NCBI GenBank assembly: GCA_001939145.1
Contig: LSRX01000577.1
Span: forward strand, 37,135-101,134
Direction of reading: 5' to 3'
DNA: 64,000 nucleotides
DNA from: Symbiodinium microadriaticum
Lineage: Eukaryota; Sar; Dinophyceae; Suessiales; Symbiodiniaceae
Part shown: positions 57,505-64,000 of the stretch, in pieces
Layout of the letters: each line of letters starts with the position of its first letter
How positions within the stretch are numbered: position 1 is the stretch's first letter
Made by a program: the position numbers and the translations under genes
Notes under the pieces: generated by a model
Told to the model about the DNA's origin: nothing
The model's input: only the letters and a program-made list of their open reading frames with translations
Databases searched by the model: none

Positions 57505-57875
57505 GCACAGCCTTATCTACAGAACTTCTGTGTGGCACCAAAGTGGCGCCGCAAGGGCGTGGGACGCGCCATGCTTCAGATGATCGAGAAGGTCTTCTGC
57601 ATCGCCTCTTCGAAGTCAGGCGCAACAGTGCAACTGACAGGTTGTCGTCGAGGTTTGGAACGGCGATCGTTTGTATCTACATGCGGCAGGGGGCAAGGCC
57701 AGATCTCCGGGTACGCAGTGTCTCGGGGCTCCGCGCTGCCTAGCAGGCTTCAGAACGCCTCTACGGCGGCTGTGGTTACGAAGCCACAGGTCTATCACCT
57801 CCTGGTGAGCCGCCGGACGCTGAGAAGACTTCAGAAGCCCTGCCGACAGATCGCATCAATTCCGAGCCATATTAG
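57505..57875 (+). CDS. GNAT-family N-acetyltransferase, C-terminal part
   Basis: GNAT enzymes move an acetyl group from acetyl-CoA to an amine. Exon about 57505-57602 encodes YLQNFCVAPKWRRKGVGRAM followed by LQMIEKVF. This is motif A: a beta-strand ending in V-A-P, then R-R-x-G-x-G-R-A, the pyrophosphate-binding loop for CoA. The following pieces are VVVEVWNGD (about 57639) and, from about 57743, SERLYGGCGYEATGL, the motif B 'LYxxxGFxxxG' helix and strand. Translation runs on through a Pro/Glu-rich tail (GEPPDAEKTSEALPTDRINS) to TAG at 57873-57875. The N-terminal half of the domain is not located but should lie within 57100-57500. Substrate unknown. Confidence 0.78.
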
Positions 57876-58216
57876 TGCAGTTGATGACACATTGTTTGAA
57901 GATCGGCTTGCGACTCGCAAGGAGTCACATGGTGAAGAGCCTCGAAGTGGAAGATGTCGGGCTTCCTGACAGTGAAGAAGCACAAGAGGTGCTGTCCCAG
58001 TAAATCACGCAGTCGGAAAGCTGCAAGGGTATGGTAGCAATGTGCAGCATTGCCTCCCAGCCAACCGCGCATTTCGAAGTGCTTCTTCCTGATCCGTGCA
58101 TGTGTGTGCTTGCGTTTTTCCTTTCCGCATGAAGGTCTGCACGCGGAGTCTCACCCATCTGTGCATACAAGCGGAAGCTCTTGCCGTAGCAAGGTATGTC
58201 CCGTATGGGCCGACCC

Positions 58217-58980
58217 TCAATTGAGTTGACACATCTTCGCAGAAGTGGATGTGCATCGATCGCATGACCAGCGAAGCTGATGGGGCGACGACATGTCCGA
58301 CCGATGCCACTCAAGACGTCCGAGAAGCTTCAAAACTGCGCTTTTGGCGTTAGCGAGTTGAGTGGCCAGGGAGACCTTGCACATGATCATTCCGCTGTCT
58401 GTTGCCAAGTTCAAAACTGAATCTGGGGAGCTTCCCGCCAGGCGGCTGCGGATCTTTCCGCACATGGAGTTTGCTGCAGTGCCAGCCTCTTCAAGCCTCT
58501 TCGTGTCATGTACGGACCAAGGATTGGAGTTTCCGTAGCCACAGCCATGGTCAAATGTCCAGGTGCCATCGGAGCCACGCGTTCTGGGTCTGCAGCCTTA
58601 GAGGGGCACAGTTGAGTCCTCGATGCAACTGCCCCGAGTAGATGCAAGCCGCAAGCCGCTCCCTGGTCGGTGCCTGAAGGCTGACGGTCGCATGCGTCCG
58701 AGACGGTGCAGGGTGGAGCCTTGAGGTGCTTCAGCAAGTCAGTGATCAGATCAAAGTGCACCATAGCCAAGTCTTCTTGGGCCACAGGCAGGAGCTTTGT
58801 CGCTGGCTGATGGTGGAGTTTGCTGCATAGATGAGCGGGCCTGCCGAGTTTGCCCTTCGCTGCTTGAAGCTCTTCATACATGAGTCCAGGTTCCGGCATC
58901 TTGCTGCAGAAGAAAAGGCAGCCCTCTACGAGGCTGTTCGCATCAGTGCTTCTTATTGTTGAAGGAGAACAGTTGCTCAT
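58217..58980 (-). CDS. Candidate - strand coding region, unknown
   Basis: A 189-codon - strand frame (58980-58411) contains EPGLMYEELQAAKGKLGRPA and VHFDLITDLLKHLKAPP. A second frame (58465-58217) contains MIMCKVSLATQLANAKSAVL and LKLLGRLEW. Both look more protein-like than the + frames here, and they could be two exons or one shifted gene. No domain is recognised; opposite orientation to all named genes lowers confidence. Confidence 0.25.
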
Positions 58981-59384
58981 GCGTTGCCGGAGCTCTGTGT
59001 GACGGCTGTGACGGTACCCACAAGTCTCGGAGCCAGGCGACCTACACCTTGTCTGTCTGGCCCAAGTTGACCTGTCTTCATGTAATCAGAACCATTTAGA
59101 ACCCATAGTCAACATGACATGGCAACAGAGTGGAGACCCCATGAAATGGCACATGGTCTTGCTCCTGGAATCTTGTCTCCAACTGCTGATGCTCTGCATA
59201 GATGGTGAAATGGTGGCAGGCGTGACCCGATGCTGTCAGTCGCTGCTTCCTAGCGGTGTCGTTGAGATATTCTTGGAGGTGGGGGGGTCTTCGAACGCGG
59301 ACATCGCCGATGCTGCCGACGTAGCCAGGGCCGTCCAGCCCGCGGAGGCAAGGAGACCTTGCTTCTCAAGAGGACTCCTGAGAG

Positions 59385-59543
59385 AGTGCCACTCCCGAGG
59401 CGACATGGAGAGCACAAGATGACTGGCCGTTCTTCGACTCGCGTCTGGTGGTGGAGACGTCTGCGCAGTTTGTTGCAGCCTCCTTTCGAATTAGAACCTT
59501 ACCTCTGACTACGGTTCTGGGTTCCCAGCCAAACTCATTCTGA
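59385..59543 (+). CDS. Unidentified exon, possibly C-terminal
   Basis: The + register encodes DDWPFFDSRLVVETSAQFVA after an AG acceptor and stays open to a TGA at 59541. The aromatic, evenly spaced pattern suggests true coding. No family is recognised; upstream exons are not found. Confidence 0.35.
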   Translation, partial: SATPEATWRAQDDWPFFDSRLVVETSAQFVAASFRIRTLPLTTVLGSQPNSF

Positions 59544-60426
59544 ACTGTTGGGTTTTAGGGTCATCAGACTTGTAAGGAGCTGGTCAGACAGATGCTTGGA
59601 CGCAGCGTTGAGAGTGGTCAGCGTGTCTCTGCAGAACGGGCTCTGTGAGAGCTGCTTTTTTATTTTTCTCCGAGGACCTTCGGAGCCCACGGAGTGAGTC
59701 CAAGGCCTGGGAAAAAAGCCCCCTCTGAAGGAGCCAAGGGTCCCCTTCAGGGGCCCTGGGCCTTTTGTCCCCTCCTGGCCAGGCTGGCTCCAGGCCAAGT
59801 CCAGAGGACGACGGCTTCCAGGAGAGAAAGCGCTGACGGTTCTCTCCTAGAGCCCCTGTGTAGTATCCCCGTAGTGTGCGTGCGCAGTTTGTCGGATGGA
59901 GGCTGCCGTGCCGCCACAAGTGCAGCTGCCGGCGCTCAAGAGCAGCAGCAAAAGCGTAGCACGCCTGATTCTCAGCAGGCGTCGGAAGACCTGCTTAAGG
60001 ATTTCGCACGGTGCGCATTGGCACGTGGGCTCAGGCAAGACGACGACGAGGGACTTCCGGCTTCGCCATGCGGCCTGCTGCGACTCGGCGTGCCGAGTCG
60101 TATGGCGGTCTTCGGTGCTTTGTTTGACTGTGGGAAGAATCGGCTGAGTCAGGCATGACAGTCAAGGAGTAAGCGGTCGTGCGCACGTTTCGCCGCGCAT
60201 CTATCTCTTCCCGGAGTGGGCTGAAGCGTAGATGCTGCATAAACATCGCTGCGAGACTATCTTGCGTTCTCGTCTGGAGGGCTACTGTAGAGATTAGCTC
60301 TCAGAAATGCACGCTGTACCGTACGACTGCAAGCGCCGAAGGCTTTGCTCGTGCTGATCGTGGGCTCTCTCTTAGAGAGAGACTTCCGGGGGGGGGCGGT
60401 TTCTGATTTCTGAAAGATCTTCACAG

Positions 60427-60700
60427 GTCACGCTCATCACTTCGTCGGCTTCGAGCGCCTGGCCACGGAGCTCGTCCCCAGGAGCCGACACTTAAGAGAC
60501 CAGCTCAGGCACAGCCCGGGGAGGAGAGAGGGCATGTGGGTGTCGCGGGCGCGCGCGGGGCGTGGGCATGCATGTCCCCCTGCTGTGTATAGGCAGACGC
60601 TTTGGTCCTTGTGTGTGGTGCCTGGGAACCTCAAGTCCGTCGCGGAAGTGGATCGAGAGCAGCTAGATGAGCTGATTGAGTCGGAGGCCTGTGACACGAG
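60427..60700 (+). CDS. Unidentified helical exons
   Basis: Two + exons, 60427-60515 (HFVGFERLATELVPRSRHLR) and about 60620-60693 (NLKSVAEVDREQLDELIESE), are alpha-helical in pattern and separated by a GC-rich intron of about 100 bases. A further piece near 59955-60030 (ASEDLLKDFARCALARG) may precede them. Function unknown. Confidence 0.35.
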
Positions 60701-60839
60701 CGATGTTTCGCCTTCATGCGCAGTCTTCGTTTGCTCAACTAGTCTTGCTAGCCGTTGCAGGTGGAGAGATATCTGCGATCTCGGTTGGTCGTCTGTCAGC
60801 TCACTGCCACGTGGAATGCATTGTGATATATTGTGAACA

Positions 60840-62062
60840 TTTTGATGTGGCTGACGGAGAAGGACAGACGGAGGTCGACAGACGAAGAGAACAATCACAT
60901 CAGCAGCCACAAGAAGCCAGCAACCAAGAACACGACGAATCAGACGAGAGCTGGCAACAACAAGCGAAGGGAGGGTCTAATCGGAGCGTGGCACCCACAG
61001 GCTTCACGACTCATCCTGAAGCATCGTGCCGCTTATCGCACTGCACATGTCGCCCATGCTCGCTCTTCGATCCTGTTGCAGCATGCTAGGTTTCCGTCCA
61101 CGAGGCTCTACTCTAGACACTCTTTCAGCAAGACCCCGGGTGCAAGTAGGGCGCTACAAACGAGACACGAGACAGACATGGTCTTGCAAGACTGCTTGAG
61201 AATGCATCCGCTTTGCAGCCCTCAATTGTTAAAGCGCTCCCATAGCCTTTCGTAAGGGAGGCTTTCGGTCAGACTTTAACAACAGGCTAAACCCGCCGGG
61301 TTGCAAGTCTGAGCGGTTTCTTTGCTGATTGCTCTCACACCGGTGGTATCCTGTGATTCTGGGTTGGCACCGGGGCCTGAGTCCGGGGACATGAAGGCTG
61401 TGGCTCGCCACAAACTGCTACCGGGTTGCCGCGATGCCGGGCACATCCCGGCACGGTCGACTGCCAGCTTGACGCCGAAGTTAGCGATGAGCATTCGGAT
61501 GAGGCGCTTGAAGGGTCGTCGGATGGCAGTTGGGCGATCGGTCATGGAGCGCAGGCGGAGCGTGATCAAGCGACGCAGGGGGAGGACGTGGGATGGCAGA
61601 TGGTCGTCGCCTTCGCGGTCTCGGTTTGTTGGGCTTCCCGCAAGGCCGTCCGCTTCTGGGGATTTCGTTTGGTGTGTTGAGCCGCTGGCATCGCTTGCGA
61701 TCCGACCCGCATGAAGCTCGCGGCGAGGCGTGGGGTTGGAAAACCGAGAGCCTACTAATTGAGGTGGAGAGTGCTTGATCGAAATACCCGCCACCTTCAA
61801 GAGGCTTAGATCACAAATTCAGGGTCATGCGACTGCTCCGCTGTGCAGCTTTCACTTGTTCACTGCTCCCTGACCTTTCTTGCTGGCGGCCTTCGGACAG
61901 AATGTAGCTGCGGACAAAACCGGGGTTGTGTGTCTGAGCACTTTCTTTTCCGATTGCTTCCAGCTGTGGTTTTACACCGATGAAGCATGTTTTTGTTTGT
62001 CCTTTCTAGCTTGGTGGCTAGCAAGTTTCAGGTTGAAGAGTTGCCTTTGGCCTTGATTCAAG
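60840..62062. other. Stretch without a supported gene
   Basis: At 61276-61800 both strands stay open in several frames, a composition effect. No domain, RNA gene or clear repeat. Confidence 0.4.
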
Positions 62063-62901
62063 GACGTGATGACACAGGACCTCATCGCCAAGTACAACTC
62101 AGACTCTGACACAGAGGACGCCCCCCCCCCCCCCAACATGAGTTTTTGACACGACAGCTTAGCTATCCGACGGTGAAGTCCACACGTACGTCTCCTTATC
62201 TTGTGGGACCGATCCGAAGCGCGTAGAAGGAGGAGGCCGGCGAAGAGGGAGGAGGCGTGGAAGGAAAGGGGCTCTTCAACATCGCCACCATGGCCAAGAA
62301 CAGCGCCTCCTCTCAGTTTCGTAACAAAAACCGGATGGAGGGCGAGCTCTCTCTCTTCGCTTCGCTTCGCTCCACAGAGCGCGCCGAGGCCGAGGCTCCA
62401 AGCCCTGGAAGGACGCGTTGTTCGGCGACGTGGGCGGCCGCCGGGGCCCGGCACCGGTGCATCCGCTGGGAGCTCCCGTGAACTTCTCCAAGCGCCTCGG
62501 CAGAGCTGTGAGCTGCCGTGTGCTTCAGATGTAAAGAAAAAGCTTCTTCGGGCCTTCGCTGCAACTTTGGTCCCCAGGAATTCATTGGCAAAGAGACTGC
62601 AGATGATGAGCCCCTTGCTTCGTATACAGAGTCTGACAGCAGAAGCTTTCCGGCTTCCAAGTGCAAGGCATCAACAGCCTGGCCGGCAAAGTCACCGGTG
62701 CGATTGGCCAGGCCGCGGGCAGCGTAGCGGATGCCGCAAGGCAGGCCGCCCGCAATGAGCGGCGGCAGCGAGCCAAGGAGAAGGCAACGTTCAAGCAAAG
62801 TCCTTTTATNCAGCGTAGCGGATGCCGCAAGGCAGGCCGCCCGCAATGAGCGGCGGCAGCGAGCCAAGGAGAAGGCAACGTTCAAGCAAAGTCCTTTTAT
62901 G
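62063..62901 (+). CDS. Unidentified gene with Ala/Arg-rich helical exon
   Basis: Exon 62063-62122 encodes DVMTQDLIAKYNSDSDTEDA after CAAG, and abuts a poly-C run. Exon 62667-62800 encodes INSLAGKVTGAIGQAAGSVA and then RQAARNERRQRAKEKA. This amphipathic Gly/Ala-rich pattern is seen in the C-terminal parts of VPS13-type lipid-transfer proteins, but similarity is too weak to name it. The second exon is disturbed by the gap at 62810 and its duplicated 90 bases. Confidence 0.4.
62720..62900. other. Assembly gap (single N) with 90-bp duplicate on both sides
   Basis: Bases 62720-62809 and 62811-62900 are the same 90-base sequence, separated by one N at 62810. This is the signature of two contig ends that overlap but were joined by a placeholder gap. 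Confidence 0.95.
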
Positions 62902-63780
62902 GCTTGGAAGCGCCGTGTGAGAAACAGAGCTCCCCTGAGGGCATGCGGCAGTTCGAACATCGTTTCTTCCGTGCCTTCACCACGGGCCTCGGCCAATCCC
63001 TTTTTGGCCACTTGGTTGTGCAGCTGCGCTAAGGTCCACGTACGACAAAGGGAGTAGGAAGTTTGGCGGGTTCTTGGCTTTATTTTTTTGTGAGGGAGGC
63101 TTGCAAAGAACCGCTTCTCATCGAAGAGAGGTTCGTGGAGTTAAGAGGATGAATCGAGGTGCCACTCACCCATTGGGAGAGTTTTTCAGGTATTTCCTCG
63201 GCCCCCAGGCTGACAGCGGAAGGTCTTCATTCATCGGCAACTGCCGTCTGTCCTGGGATAAACTGTTTTTATGGTGAAGCATCGGATTCTTCAGCTCTTC
63301 ATTGATGATGTTGCAGGGCTCATCCACGCAGTTAGTTGAAAAGGTGGCCTTGTCTCAGGTGATCGCGAAGACCTCGTGTTTCGCTTCGAAGTGGCAGCTC
63401 TTAATGTCTTGCATACGTACCAGGCTGTGCAGCATGCACAGAAAGCTTGGGAGTGAATGTCCTTCATGCAGACATGTCAGAGATGTTAGACAGCCACCCA
63501 TCAAGGGCGAGCTGCCTTTGGCGTTGCATTCCTTGATGGGTTGGCTCCCCGTCCCTTGGCTGCATGCTGGCTTCCGTTGCATGCTGCATTGCTGCAGCCT
63601 CAACGCTTCCAGGCACATGTGTCGAACAGCCTCTTTGTGGTGGTTCTGGGTCTTCCTGCGCTTGTCGCCTCCAAGCAGACGCCCGACAAGTTCGGAATGC
63701 TTCTGAACTGCCATTGCCTTAGACCACTTCGAAGATCGAACATCGCGCATGACCGCGCATGCGCACTAACACATCGTCAA
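62902..63780. other. Stretch without a supported gene
   Basis: Open frames on both strands at 63302-63750 without recognisable content. Confidence 0.4.
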
Positions 63781-63784
63781 TCTA

Positions 63785-64000
63785 CTATATCATAATGTAT
63801 TAGAATAGAAGAGAATGTAACACAACATAATATAAATGCAATACAATATAATGAAAGATACGGTAATATAATGTAATATACTGAAATAAAATGTAAGATA
63901 ATGTAAGATAATGTAAAATAATGTAATATAATGTAATATAATGTAAAATAATGTAATATAATGTAATATAATGTAATATAATGTAATATAATGTAATATA
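63785..64000. repeat. AT-rich 10-bp satellite (AATATAATGT)n, runs off the window
   Basis: Starts as degenerate AATATAAT sequence and becomes a regular 10-base tandem AATATAATGT by about 63920. It is still repeating at the last base of the window. Confidence 0.95.

Noticed and set aside
61276-61800. 174-codon - strand frame
   Set aside because: The + strand is also open in two frames over the same bases, so openness reflects composition.

Overview
The window reads as nuclear DNA of a dinoflagellate, most likely a peridinin-plastid species of the Symbiodiniaceae type. The reasons are: protein similarity is scattered over many very short exons; most introns I could resolve start with GC, sometimes GA, rather than GT; nearly all acceptors are AG followed by G; one gene family is tandemly repeated head to tail; simple repeats are dense; and every gene I recognise lies on the + strand. 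Most long open frames are compositional shadows. Genes were therefore found by joining conserved exon fragments by eye, and exon borders are inferences.

Layout. 0.2-1.4 kb: 3' part of a Ser/Thr protein kinase gene. 2.5-11.2 kb: four tandem copies of a ten-exon gene for a ~139-residue protein of unknown function with a dinoflagellate-style plastid presequence; copies 3 and 4 share a 737-bp block with no difference, introns included. 11.2-18.6 kb: no gene I can defend, with large triplet repeats. 18.6-22.6 kb: a sharply bounded AT-rich insert carrying broken virus-like genes (a fibre-like protein with an S74-type intramolecular chaperone end, an FtsK/HerA (A32-type) packaging ATPase with an in-frame stop, and cysteine-rich fragments), best read as a decayed polinton-like or related dsDNA virus element. 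23.2-28.4 kb: an apparently complete mitochondrial electron-transfer-flavoprotein:ubiquinone oxidoreductase gene (ETFDH) in about 27 exons.

29.3-32.4 kb: a papain-family (C1A) cysteine peptidase gene with its Cys and His exons; the expected Asn exon appears only at 40.5 kb. Between them lie simple repeats, a GGCCCTGTC minisatellite, a small MITE and unassigned coding-like exons. 41.9-42.9 kb: methionine sulfoxide reductase A (MsrA). 44.7-53.1 kb: scattered coiled-coil exons starting with a golgin-like N-terminus. 53-61 kb: a string of coding-like exons, of which only a P-loop NTPase exon (55.3 kb) and a GNAT acetyltransferase (57.5-57.9 kb) can be named. 62.7-62.9 kb: an assembly gap flanked by a 90-bp duplicate. 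The window ends in an AT-rich 10-bp satellite.

Functionally this is a gene-sparse host region, not an operon: a plastid protein array, mitochondrial electron transfer, proteolysis, oxidative repair and probable Golgi tethering sit next to each other without an obvious shared pathway. The most unusual items are the unnamed plastid array with its exchanged block and the endogenous virus-like element.
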